A stretch of 64,000 nucleotides of DNA from Zopfochytrium polystomum. Taxonomy: Eukaryota; Chytridiomycota; Chytridiomycetes; Chytridiales; Chytridiaceae. This document shows, piece after piece, positions 32,296 to 43,912 of the stretch. Location: positions 1 through 64,000 of the forward strand of contig JAIVFJ010000121.1 in assembly GCA_025765615.1 (NCBI GenBank). The letters are read 5' to 3'. The notes under the pieces were generated by a model, which saw nothing but the letters and a program-made list of their open reading frames with translations, ran no database searches and was not told the origin of the DNA. Each line of letters starts with the position of its first letter. Position 1 is the stretch's first letter. Position numbers and translations under genes: made by a program.

Positions 32296-34949
32296 ATGGT
32301 GAGTTCTTGTTACCTTCTCATCCGCCGAGCGCACCTGCGAAACTTAACAGAGCCCTGACCCAGGCCACCTCGGATTGCGGCATCCTCGCCACCGCCTTCC
32401 CGTCGATCGTCAACGCGAGTGTGTCGTGCTGCCTCGTGGCGGGCGTCGAGTGCAGCGGCACCACGGTGACGGCTGTGTAAGCGCGAGCTGCGGCCGATGC
32501 TCCTTTGTGACCACTGGCGCCCTCAATCCGACCTTTTTTAAACGAAAACGCACCCAGCAACTTTTCGAATCGGTCGCTGAGCGGGAGCGTCCCCCCGGTC
32601 CTCGGCAGCCTCGGTAGCCTGGTTGGCCTGTACGGAGTTTTCTGCCTACCCCCCGTGAACTGGCGAAATCCGACCCCCACTGACGACCCTCCCCCCTTTT
32701 CGATGATTCGCAGAAACCTATCCAACAACTCTCTCTCGGGCTCCATCCCCGCCGCGCTTTCGCAGCTCGGATCTCTCTACGTCTTGTACGTCGTCACTTT
32801 GACTAGCACGCAAAGCCCAGTTAATCGCCCGCCGGTCCTTTCTTTCTCGGAACCTTCTCCAGGGATTTGTCGCAGAACCGGCTGTCTGGATCGGTCCCCG
32901 CCGAGCTGACCAACCTCCCCCTTCTCGAAATCCTGTGAGTCAATCCGGTGGACAAACTTCACCGCACATTGTCGAGCAGGGATTGTCAGGTCTGACGAAA
33001 ACGCCCCCTGCCGCTGATCCTCCTCCTCACCCCGCGCCCGTCACAGCGGTCTGGAAAGCAACGCGCTGAGCGGCGCTATACCGCCCGAGCTCGGGCGGAC
33101 AAGCAGTCTCAAGTACCTGTAAGTTTGTGGATGCTTTTTCAATCCGCGGGAGAGGAGATATTCTGAACACAAAAGCCCCCTCCCTCCCTCCCTCCAGCCG
33201 GCTTCACGACAACGCGCTCACGTCGCGGATTCCCGACACGTTTGGGAATCTGTCAAAGCTCGTGACTCTGTACGTTGGGAGGTCCTCAGTGGTTTCCTTT
33301 TCACCTTTTCGATTTGACGGCCACTAATTCCGGTTTTCGGACCCCCCCTTTGCGTTCGGCCTACCCGCAGTTCTTTGTACGATAACCAGCTGTACGGCGA
33401 TATCCCAAAGGTTCTCGCCAACTTGCCGGCACTTCAGTTCGTGTGAGTCCCGTTTTTCTCTTTCAAAGCCCGAGAAACGACCGCTTTGGGCCGTGATTCG
33501 CCAGCTAAACTCGGTTCTTCAAGTCAGCTGAGCAACAACTACTTCAGCGGGTCCGTTCCGAATATTACGTCTGCGACGGGAGAGTGAGTCGCGAAAGTGG
33601 GCACACAACTTCAATTCAACTATTCGCTTCTCCAGATACACTTACGATAAAAACTGTCTCGCTGGAGTTGTGAACCAGCGAAGCCCAACCGAATGCGGTA
33701 AGATTGCTGCTCGGTCAAAATTTTTGGTGTCGGGGACCAACCTCGATGATCGTTCGGATCAGCCTCGTTCAGTCAAACAGCAACCGCTTCAAGTCCGACA
33801 TCAACGTCGACCGGATCGCCAGGCCCGACTCCGACGACATCAAACACGACAGCTGGTAAAGACCGGGTGTTTCCCCAGTCATTCTGGCCCGCTGACCGAT
33901 CGGCTTCCTCTTCTCCATGCCCCTTTTGCGAACCGGGCCAGTTGTCGCTGGCGCAGTGGCAGGCGTCGTTGCAATTATAGCTGCTACCGTAGGCATTGTC
34001 GTGTTTTCCTTCCGAAGACGGGCGATGCGGCACAAATCGGGTGCTTCCGTTCAAAACTCAGGATTCGGTGTGTTGTCGAGTCCGGATCACCCGGCTACAG
34101 ATCCATCGAATGAACAAACTGCTACCGCAGTGATTGCAGTAGCTCCTGGATCTTCATCTGGTCCTTCCAACGCTTTGGATTTAGCTGCATCGGCGATGTT
34201 TGGTGTGTTTGTTTGACCGCCACTGATCACGCAAACCTGACGTTCCGCAAAATTTTCACGAAAAATAGACGCTGCGGTAGCGGTGTCCTTCCAAACGGAC
34301 AAGCTGAGCTCGGCTGCATTCTCTGGAACTCCGAAGAAACTGGCGGATCCGTTATCAGGTGAGCAGCGACAAATAATTGGAAACGCGGTAACACCAAGAC
34401 CCTGCGCGCTCGTGTTTACGTGACGGTAGGTGACTTTCGAACGGAGGTGCCGTCCTCAAGCTCGTCCAGTCCCGGGGACGCCCAGCGACTCTCCGACCAG
34501 ACCTTCATCCAAGAGTTTGGACCTGTCAGCAGGTGGACGCACGCGAACGCCATGGACTGGGCGCGCTCTCGAGGGCTGTCTGCGTCCGCCCTGACAGTTT
34601 TCTCAGGTACTCTTTCTTGTTTCGCTTCGCTTCTCCTTCTTATCGTCCGTCCCCAAAATTTCTCGCCAAAAAAAAAAAAAAAAAAAAAAAAGCCAACAAT
34701 GTAGACGGCCCCGCGCTGGTCGCCCTGCACCTGGACCTCTCGGACCCAAGTTTCTCCGCGTCGGCGGGAGACACGCTGCGCGGCGCATGGGGGGTCGCGG
34801 ACTTCGGCACGCGGCGTGAGCTGGTGGCGGCCGTGGTGGGGCTGCGGGCGGCGGCGGAGGAGGAGGGCTTGCGGGCGTCGTCGGCGCTTGTTGGGAGCGG
34901 GGCCTCGCCGCTGCCGCCGTCGCCGCCGGTGTACAGGGAGAGTGCGTAG
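32296..34949 (+). CDS. LRR - transmembrane - SAM domain receptor-like protein, 15 exons, 509 aa
   Basis: Modelled exons: 32296-32298 (ATG only), 32364-32476, 32558-32629, 32714-32785, 32863-32934, 33047-33118, 33198-33269, 33371-33442, 33524-33583, 33636-33697, 33781-33855, 33942-34202, 34269-34358, 34430-34606, 34693-34949; total 1530 nt with matching phases. Exon 2 is an LRR N-terminal Cys cap (SDCGILATAFPSIVNASVSC). Exons 3-8 are each exactly 72 nt and each encode one plant-type LRR (e.g. NNSLSGSIPAALSQLGSLYV). Then come a Cys-containing cap, an S/T/P-rich stalk, a membrane helix (VVAGAVAGVVAIIAATVGIV) with RRR stop-transfer, a cytosolic linker, and a SAM domain (RWTHANAMDWARSRGLSASA, ANNVDGPALVALHLDL). 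No kinase domain. No classical signal peptide is seen, so an earlier exon may exist. Probably a surface sensor signalling through SAM oligomerisation. Confidence 0.82.
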
Positions 34950-35119
34950 TAGTGTTTCTGTTGTCTCGGTATTCATAATAAACCCTTACCCAAAGCGAGG
35001 GTGATTTCGCGGATGATTAGTTGTTAGTGATTAACGGGGTTATCGGATGTGTCTGTGATCCGTCGTTCTTGTCTTGGCGGAGGCACCCCTTTTTGCGTTC
35101 TGCTCGTGCCGCTTGCTTG

Positions 35120-35845
35120 ATGGCCTCAACCTCATCGTCGTCGTCGTCGTCGTCGTTGCAGACGCAGCCACAGTCCGATCCCGCCCAGGACGCCGCTGCA
35201 CTTCCACCGTTACTACCGGCGTCCGCAGACCAAGCACGTTCACCATCCTCTGCTCCAGCGTCCGGAGACGAAGAAGTGCCGCCACCTGCAAACGACAACG
35301 CACGAGACAACCACCACCAGGAAGCGGCTGAGCCCCTCGCGCCAGCAGCAGCAGCGGACGGCGATCCACCCGCGCAACCGCCGCCCCCGCACCCCGATCC
35401 TCCGGGGCAAGCGCCAGCGCGACCCGCAAACGAAGCCGCCGCCGCAGCCGCCGCCCGTCTCCGCGCGTTCAAGCTCGTTTACTTCATCGGGACCGGGTAC
35501 TCTTCTTTTGTTGTTTCCAGTTCGTCCTTGCCCGCACTCACACCCGACGTCTTCCCGCCAACCCACAGCATCCCCCACACCCTCTTCCTCATATTCGGTT
35601 TTATCCTCCTCGCGACTCAGAAACCCGCTGTTCCCTCGGACCAGTGCGAGCCGTCGATCCGCATCAACTTGATCATCGACATGGGCATCTCGTTGCTGCT
35701 CGCACTCTCGACCTTTTACGTTTACTCTTTCCGACGACAGCGGCGACGGAAGCTCCGCATGGCCATCCTCTTTGCGTGGATTTCGAAAATGTGAAGGATC
35801 GCTTTTTTCTTACCCTTCTTTTTTTTCTGACGTTTGCGCGGGACG

Positions 35846-35882
<37 letters not shown>

Positions 35883-37663
35883 TCCATCAACTTTATGCAG
35901 ATCAGCGACGTGTTCGGCGCGGACAGCAAGTGCAAGCCCGGAGACAAGGTTTTCTGGACCGCCCTCGCGTTTCGCATATGTGAGTTCCCAACAAAAAAGG
36001 GGGGGGTCGGTCGCCCTCCGTTCTGACTACTCGACTTTGGAACCCAATTAGGCCTTTTTTTTGGAGTCATTGCCGGGTACGCCAACGCGCGGATCGGCGA
36101 GATCAGCAGGCCACGTTCGTATCGCGCGCGCGATTCGGTTTTCTTGGAACTCTGGGGGTACGCATTCTGTGAAATCGGGTTCTTTGCGTTGTGCCGCAAA
36201 TTTCAATGCATTGACTTCCCGAACATGACCCAGCGTTTTCAACCTCGTCCTCATCGGTGTCATTGCAGCAGTCCTCCTCTTGTATGACGCGCCCGCCCTC
36301 CCCGACCCCACTGATAGCGGCAGCGCGCCCAACAACACCGTCAGCAACACCCTCTTCTCCACCGCAGCCGACGCAAGCCCCACCCCGCCGCCCCTCTACT
36401 GCGAGCAGAGCGTCCCGGCGTACCTCTACTTTGAAACGATCGCCTCGATCGCGGTCCTCGTGCCGTTCTTTTTGAACGCGTGGGTGCGGTTTGTGAAGCG
36501 GCTGGACGCGTGGGAGTTTCGGACGAAGCGTTTCGCGAGCTTGGAGCTGCGCACCGGGTTTTTGATCTCGATGGGGCTGAAAGTGTAAGTTTTTGAAAGA
36601 AAAAGTGGTTTGATCTCTCGATGACTGCTCTGACTTTCATTATTTCAGGGCCACGCTCGTTGTTGGAGCCCGCGCCGTCATTCCATCGAGGCCCGTATGC
36701 GCGGAGTACGACCCGCAGCTACTCCTCTTTGCACGAATCATTGTCGGTAAGCATGACGCTCGATTGTTTGCCGCCCCCGCGCCCACTAAATTTAACTTTC
36801 CAGGCATCCGCGCAGGCGCATTCATCCCCTTCGTCATCAGCTACACCTTTTTCAAAGGCGCCGTCGTCGAGCACCCCCTCAACGTAGAATCCAACGCCGC
36901 CGAAGAACGAAAGCGCGCCGCGATCGAGCGCTGCACGACCAAATTCACCTACACCCCGGAAGCCGTCGCCCAGACTCTACAAATGGCCGCAGCAGCAAGG
37001 CGAGCCGACGCCACGGTCGTCACAACCCCGGACCCCGTCGCCCCTCCTCCGGTAGGCCACGAGGACGCAATCCCCATGACGGTCGTCTCCATGTCGCGCA
37101 CAACCACCTCCACACCCGTCGACCGCGGGACACCGACCCCGCGCGGTCACAGCCCGCTGTTCCTCCCGAGCCCGCTGCACGAGCAGCATCAGCGCGCCGG
37201 CACCCCGTCGTCAGCCGTGACGCAGCCGTCAAAACCCCTCGACGTCCTCGACCGGCTCGGGATCCCCTCTTCCTCCTACTCCTCACACACCTCCCTCGAC
37301 CTCACACCCCCGCGCGGCTCCCGCACCCCGTCACACCGCTCCCTCGCCGCGCGCTCCCGCGCCTCCTCGTTCCCGCGCCGGCCGCCCTCCGCCCACTCCG
37401 CCCCGTCCGCGCACGCCCCCAACGAAAACGGAAACGACGCCGACGAAGAAGAAGAAGACTGCCCGATCTGCTATTTGCCGTACGAACCGTCCACCGCGAT
37501 GCTGGCGATGGTGCGGTGCGGGCACGCGTTCCACCACGACTGCTTGCACGCGTGGTTGATGCGGTCGGAGGAGAGGGAGATGCGGTGTCCGCTGTGTCGG
37601 ACGAGGGCGTTTGAGGAGGACGAGGGTGGCGGGCAGGGTGGGGAGAATGGGGTGGAGGCTTGA
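35120..37663 (+). CDS. Multi-pass membrane RING-H2 protein, probable E3 ubiquitin ligase, 703 aa
   Basis: Exons 35120-35496, 35569-35790, 35882-35979, 36052-36157, 36234-36584, 36649-36746 and 36804-37663 total 2112 nt. The N-terminus is Ser/Gln/Pro/Ala-rich (poly-Ser from TCG repeats). Hydrophobic segments follow: TLFLIFGFILLAT, IDMGISLLLALSTFYVYSF, FFFGVIAGYA, VFNLVLIGVIAAVLLLY, IASIAVLVPFFLNAWV and a last one near AGAFIPFVISYTFF. A long Ser/Thr/Pro-rich cytosolic region leads to a C-terminal RING-H2 (CPICYLPYEP..., CGHAFHHDCLHAWL, CPLC). The RING coordinates zinc and would bind E2 enzymes. Family not named. A frameshifted tandem copy follows. Confidence 0.85.
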
Positions 37664-38254
37664 TAGGGGGGGGAGAGAGAGTCGGCAGCCATATGCTACC
37701 CCAACTGCGCCGCGGGGGGGTGAGTTCTTTCCAGATATTTCACGTCTTCTCAAATTCACCGACATCAGTTCTACAATTGAGCCACCTGCCAACCATCGTT
37801 ATTTTTTTCAGCAACGGCATTTTTCTTTTTTTTTTTTTTTTGTTTTTTTCTCTTTTTTTTCTCTTTTTTTGTTCCCCTCTTTTCTTTTTGACTCTTCACG
37901 ATTGATTTGTGGCGCTAGTCGAACAACGGTGGCAGGACCAACCAAACCTTGGCGACGAGGAACGATTGATGTGGGGAATACTGAGACGAGCGGGGCCCTT
38001 ATGCATGCATATGCAGCACATACAAGAAACAATGGACTTGCGCTGTTTCTTGCTTGGGACTACGGCGCACGCGAAAGGGCCTACGGAACCGCCGCGTGTG
38101 CACGGCTGAATTTTTGTCAGTCACAGTTAAGCGAGCCGGACGGCGGCGGAAGCTCGACAACAGGGGCCGCCGACATGCACGGTATTTACACATCCTTGTC
38201 CTGGTTCCGCCACTCGCAAGCCTCTGACTTTCTGACCTTTCAAACACCCCCGCT
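37664..38254. other. Spacer between the RING genes, T-rich
   Basis: Poly-T and T-rich runs occupy about 37800-37885. No gene recognised; likely 3' UTR and promoter. Confidence 0.6.
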
Positions 38255-40802
38255 ATGGCCTCTTCCTCCTCCTCTTTGTCGTTGCAGGCGCAGTCTGACC
38301 CCTCCGCCGTCGACTTCCGCGCCGCCGCAGCCACCGCCCCCGTCCCAGACCATCCATGCGTACAAAGCAGCTTCTCCGAGTCTCCTCGATACCCACCCGC
38401 CGGCGCAGCGACCGCTGCAGGTGCGACGCCGCCGCCGCCGCCGGCAACTCACGGAGGGCAGAGTCTCCACGCTCTCGCTGAGCGCCACCACGCAGAAGTT
38501 GACTCACGGCCTCCCGATCCGCTTCCTCCTCCTCTGCGCGAGGCGCAAGCGCAACCTCCGAACGACGCCGAGGCCGCCGCCACCGCCGCCGCCGCTCGTG
38601 CTCGCGCATTCAAGCTGGTTTACGCCGTCGGCACCGGGTACTGCTTCCTGCATACACTTACGCGCAATATATCCAAAGCTTACCCCTCACTGAAAATTCC
38701 GTCCCTACAAATCACCAAGAATCCCCCACACCCTCTTCCTCATCGTCGGCCTCGTCCTCTTGACGACCCAGGGCCTCTCCGTTCCCGAGGACCAGTGCGA
38801 GCCGTCGATCCGCATCAACTTGATGGTCGACATGGGCATCTCGTTTCTTCTTGCGCTATCGACGTTTTACGTGTGCTCGGTCCGACGGGTGGAGCGACGG
38901 AGTCTCCGCATTGGCGTACTCTTGGCGTGGAATTCGAAAATGTATAGTATTTCCTCCGCGCATCTGGGGGCTGCGGTTGTTTCTTTGCCCCCCTGACGTT
39001 GTTGCCGGGTCGCCAGCTTCTTCAACTTTCTCCAGGTGAGCGCCGTTTTCGATCCGGACAACAAGTGCAAGCTTGGGGACAGAGTCGTTTGGACGGCCGT
39101 TACGTTTCGCTTGTGTGAGTTTCAAAAATTGCCGTTGCCCGTCATCCCTCCATGACGAATCGGCCTCGCGCAAATGAAAAAAAAAATCAGGCTTGTTCTT
39201 TGGAACAATCGCTGGCTGCGCCAACTCGCGGCTAGGCGAGTTAATCAAGCCGCGGGCGTATCGGGCGCGGGATTCGGTGTTTTTGGAACTGTGGGGGTAT
39301 GTTGGGAATCGGGTTCCTTTTTGCTCGAGTCCTCAGACTTTCGACGAAACGACTTGCAAACCCCCCAACCCCACACATCCAGCGTTTTCAACCTCGTCCT
39401 CGCCATCGTCGTAACAGCATCTCTCCTCCTGTACGACGCACCAACCATCCCAAGCACCACCAGCACCACCAGCAGCGGCACCGCGTCCAACACCACCATC
39501 AGCGCCGCCACGTTCTCCTCCGCGGCCTCCACAACCCCCGCCCCGCACCGCTACTGCGAGCAGAGCGTCCCCTCGTACCTATACTTTGAGCTCATCGCCT
39601 CGGTTACGGTCCTCGTCTCCTTCATATTCAACGGGTGGGTGCGGTTCGTGAAGCGGCTGGACGCGTGGGAGTTTCGGACGAGGCGGTTCGCGAGCTTGGA
39701 GCTGCGCACGGGGGTTTTTGGTGTCGATCGCGCTGAAAGTGTGAGGTTTTTTCTGTATGTAGGGTTATTCTGCGTTCTGACTTTTCTTCTTTGTTTTTCG
39801 ATTTGTAAGGGCCGCACTCGTGGTTGGGGCGCGGGCTGTCATACCGTCCCGGCCCGTCTGCGCCGAGTACGACCCGCAGTTGTTCCTCTTTGCAAGAGCA
39901 GTTGTCGGTAAGGCCATTTCCTCTCCTGTTTTGCCAGTCCCATCGCGTCCTGTCTAGAAGAAGTATTCCGCCCCCTCACACCTTTTTCCTTCCTTTTGCA
40001 GGCACCCGCGCAGTCGCCCTACTCTCCTTCATTCATCTGCTACAGCCTCTTCAAAGGCGCCGTCGTCGAGCACCCGCTGACCGTCGAAGCGAACGCGGCC
40101 GACGCCAGAAAGCGAGCCGCGATCGACCGGTGCACGGTCCAATTCGACTACTCCCCGGAGGCCGTCGCGGAGAGGGCTGCGATCGGCCGTATCCGCAGCG
40201 GCGGCGGCAAGGAGGGCAGGGACGGGCGTCAACGGGGCAGGACTCTGTCGCCGCTGGCACTGGCGAGGAGCCAGCCGCGCCGACGCTGTTTGTCACGACC
40301 TCCGCCCCGGCTGGACCGCCGCGCGACGTCAGACTCCGAGAGGAGAGAGTCCGATAGCCCCACCGTCGCTTGCAGAGCACACGGCCGACAGCCTGCCGAA
40401 ACACCTCGACGTCCTCGACGCGCTCGGCATCCCTTCGACCTCCTCCTCCTCCTCCTCCACCATCTCGCCATTACATCCAGCATCGTCCCACCTGCTCGAC
40501 ATCCTCGACCTCACCCTCCCGCGCGCGCCTTCGCACCGCTCCCTATCCCGCTCGCGCCACTCCTCTCCACGTCGCGCCAACACAACGCCGACAAGGGCGA
40601 AGCCGACGCCTGCCCCGTCTGCTGCGAGCCGTACGAAGCCTGTTACGCCGATGCTGGCGATGGTGCGGTGCGGGCACGCGTTCCATCGCGACTGCCTGCA
40701 CGCGTGGTTGATGCGGGCTGAGACGGAGGGCGAGATGAGGTGCCCGTTGTGCCGGACGGGGGCGTTTGACGAGGACGATGGGTTACGGCGGGGTGGAGGC
40801 TT
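38255..40802 (+). pseudogene. Tandem copy of the RING-H2 membrane protein, frameshifted
   Basis: Exon order and intron positions match the upstream gene (MASSSSSLSLQAQSDPSAVD start; IPHTLFLIVGLVLLTT; FFNFLQVSAVFDPDNKCKLG; CGHAFHHD-equivalent CGHAFHRDCLHAWL). Three single-base insertions relative to it break the frame: an extra G after LRTG near 39712; one extra base in the segment after GTRA near 40015-40050; and one between the first and second halves of the RING near 40645-40650. Many residues otherwise remain similar, so inactivation seems recent, or these are assembly errors. Confidence 0.75.
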
Positions 40803-41264
40803 GATCATCAAGGGGTGGTGGGGGGGAGCAGGGGAAAGCGGGATCGATGAGAGGTTGGAGCAGTTTCGTCAGTGGTGGTTTGCCTTGAGGTTGCACAGCA
40901 TATGCACATGTCCAAGTTACCGCCCAGTCTGAATGAATGTGCGCCCCCCGCACGTCGGGCGTCGCGTTTTTTCCGCGGCGTTTGCGCCTATCCCGTGGCC
41001 CCCTTGCTTCAGGTATGAACCGTCCGTACGCGTGGATGTTACAGTTTGGTGGGCCGAATAAAAAAGGATATAGTGCAAGGACCGCGAAAGAAGAGTAGTA
41101 AAGTAGCACCGTGGAATTGAGGGAGGAGCCCTTTGGGCGTATTGCTTCCCTCAATATCCTCGTTCTGCGGGCATGCCGCAACGGGTGAGCAGACGCCAAT
41201 TGAGCGTTGGGGTTTTAACTCGAGGAAAGAGTGGTCGTTCTTGCGAAAGGGCGGCTCGCAAACA
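40803..41264. other. Spacer before the thioesterase
   Basis: Nothing recognised. Holds the 3' end of the RING copy and the thioesterase promoter. Confidence 0.5.
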
Positions 41265-42391
41265 ATGGCATCGCCCTCGCTTGCCCCGCTGATCATCCAG
41301 ACGGCGACGAAGCAGGGGCAGCGGCACACGGCGACGGTCATCTTTCTGCACGGCCTCGGCGACTCGGGCGCCGGATGGTGAGCGCGCGCGAGCGTTCGCG
41401 TGGAACTCCGATTGTGCCAGAATTCACATCGACGATCCCCGCTCTCCCAATTTCGTCCAGGGCGCCCTTCGCCGCGGCCATTGCCCCCTCCCTCCCCCAC
41501 GTACGCTTCGTCCTTCCGACCGCGCCAGCCATCCCCGTCGGCATCAACGAGGGCGCCGTCATGCCCGCTTGGTCGGTATTATTCTTTCCTCGTCGTGATT
41601 GCTGCAAGCTAAAACTTGATGCACGGACGAAAAAAAAAAAAAAAAAAAAAACAGGTTCGACATCCACGCCTTCGGTAAGTACGACGAGCAGGGCGTCCTG
41701 GACTCGGTTGACTACGGTGCGTTGCGTGTGCTTTTTATATATATGTATATGTCGCCTGGCCGCAGTTGGACTGGCCAAGAAGAATACCACTTAACAGAGC
41801 ACAACACCCCTCAGTAAAATCCCTGATCGCGTCGGAGCAGGCCACCGCCGGCATCCGCCCCGACCGCATCGTCCTCGGCGGGTTCTCGCAGGGCTGCGTC
41901 GTCGCTCTGACCGCCAGCATGCGCCTGGAATCCAAGCTGGCCGGGTTCATCGGCCTCAGCGGGTTTATGCTGCCAAAAGCGGCTGACGAAGGCGAGGTAA
42001 GAGCGAAGACGAGCCCCGCCTTCTCTCAGACGCAAACTCTCTGCCCACGTTGCTCACCACACTTCCATGTTCAGACCCTCCTGACGGCCACAGCCAACGC
42101 ATCCACACCCTTTTTCGTCGGCCACGGCGACGTGGACCCCATGGTCAAGCTCTCCCGCGCCGAGTCCGCCGTCGCCCGCCTCCGCGCGCTCGGCCGCAAC
42201 GTCGAATTCAAGACGTATCACGGCATGGGCCACTCGTCGTGCGACCAGGAGGCTCTGGACGTTGCGCGGTTCTTGATGAAAGGTTCGGACAGAGGGAGAG
42301 GGTGCGCGGTGTGTGTGTGGATTAGATAAACTGACGACACGCCCCATATTCCAACTTAGTCATCCCGGGGGACATTTCTGCAGCGCTGTGA
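41265..42391 (+). CDS. Acyl-protein thioesterase / phospholipase-carboxylesterase family, 235 aa
   Basis: Exons 41265-41377, 41461-41571, 41655-41716, 41815-41996, 42075-42282 and 42360-42391 sum to 708 nt. The alpha/beta-hydrolase landmarks of APT1 are present: TVIFLHGLGDSGAGW, FVLPTAPAIPVGINEGAVMP, nucleophile motif GGFSQGC, acid in GHGDVDPMV and His in YHGMGHSSC. Length is normal for the family. It removes palmitate from cysteines of membrane-associated proteins, normally in the cytosol. Intron 2 has an unusual GTCGGT donor and ends with a ~20-A run before CAG. It lies just downstream of the RING copies, and the pair appears decayed again at 42950-43697. Confidence 0.92.
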
Positions 42392-42509
42392 GCAGGGGAA
42401 CAATCGCGGAGGGAGGGTTCGGACCTTGTGGTGTAGTGCACATGCAATGGAATGCCCTTCGTTTTATGGCAATCTATTTCTTTATTGTAAAAGGATAATT
42501 TGGAAGAGT

Positions 42510-42850
42510 CGACTCTTACTCCACCATTGAAGAATAGCTATATTCCCAGCTTTGCTTGCAGAGCCTAACGCGTCATAGGAGAACTGTAGCTCCAGGCCAC
42601 CTGCTCGCCACCACTCCAGCACAGCTAAATGACCTCCCAAGCAGGCGCCATCAATTGCACATGGGTGTACTGGAGCCAGTCCACTTTTCCTCCACTAGTC
42701 CAACACATCCACATGACCGCCTTTGCTTGCTTCATTCATAGCAGCAGCTGAGTATTCCGACTGAAAGGGAGTTTTTCGCCACCACTGCAGCACTGAAACA
42801 TGGCCAGACGCACTTGCCACATTCATGACTGCTTTGGAGCTAAGAAGCAT
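42510..42850 (-). pseudogene. Ankyrin-family relic, minus strand
   Basis: On the minus strand the fragment reads family text such as AIDGACLGGHLAVLEWWRAG and GLELQFSYDAL, with stops and shifts. About three repeat units survive. Confidence 0.6.
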
Positions 42851-42949
42851 CAAGCTCTTTCCCAACCAGAACTCAAAAACCTTGCTTGTCTCGTGCGAGC
42901 CGATCTCCTCGTGCTGCGATCTTTGACACCGGCAAATTTCCTCGGCCTG

Positions 42950-43697
42950 TGTGATCGGTGATTGGCACCCGGAACGCGAGGTTGATGCGGTCGGCGGAGG
43001 GGGCTATGCGGTATCCGCTGTGCGCCTGAACGTGGGCGTTTGAAGAAGACGGGCGGCGCGGCGGGCAGGACGGGGTGGCGGCTTGACAGGAAAAAAAGTG
43101 GATTCGACATTTTTTCCGTGCGAAACAACGACGACGCGTGACTCGGCCCGGGTTGACTACGGTGCGTTGCTGTGTATGCAAAAACAGTTCGCGGACCGCG
43201 CCCGATCACGCCAGCTTCCGCATCCGCCCCGACGCATCCTCCTAGCACGGTTTTCGCAGGGCTGCGTCGTCGCTCTGACCACCAGCACGCGCCTAGGATC
43301 TAAGCTGGCCGGCTTCATCGAGCTCAGCGGGTTTAGGATGCCAAGGGCGACTGACGAAGGTGGAGTTATAGCAGGGAAAATGGTGACGGGTACGGGAGAG
43401 ATTTCTCTCTCTCTGAATTTCCCGCCGCTCACCGCTCACACCTTCCGTTCACAGACGCACCTTACTTCCACTGTCAACCCGTCCGCGCCCTTTTTCGTCG
43501 GCCACGGCGACATGGACGACATGGTCAAGCTCTCCCGTGCCGATCCGTGGTCGCCCGCCTACGCGCTCGGCCGCAACTTCGAATTCAACCACGTATCACG
43601 GCTTGGGCCACCCGACGTGCTACCGGGAGTGGACGTTTCGCGTGATGAAACGTTTGGACAGAAGAGAGTGTACCATGTGTATGAGTGGATAAGATAA
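42950..43697 (+). pseudogene. Decayed duplicate of the RING 3' end plus acyl-protein thioesterase
   Basis: Positions 42960-43087 match the RING gene's last codons (LMRSAEGAMRYPLC-like, then WAFEEDGRRG...) with a broken frame. Positions 43140-43697 match the thioesterase from VDYGALL through RILLARFSQGCVVALTTSTR and PFFVGHGDMDDMVKLSRAD to a shifted C-terminus. The nucleophile context GFSQG is RFSQG, and the catalytic His region is garbled. The spacer between the two source genes is missing. Confidence 0.75.
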
Positions 43698-43912
43698 GCT
43701 GACGACAAGCCCCAAATCCCAACTTTCTACAGTCATCCCAGGGATATCTGGTTTGAGTCACAAGCAGAGCTTGTGGTGCAATGCACCTGCAATGGAATGT
43801 CCTTTCTTTTTTTTCTTTTTTTTTCTTTTTTGCTTTTTTTTGTTTTTTGGTTATCTTATTTCTTCAAGTAAAAGCAACTTGGGGCAGCGAAACGTTCAAT
43901 AACACGTAAAAG

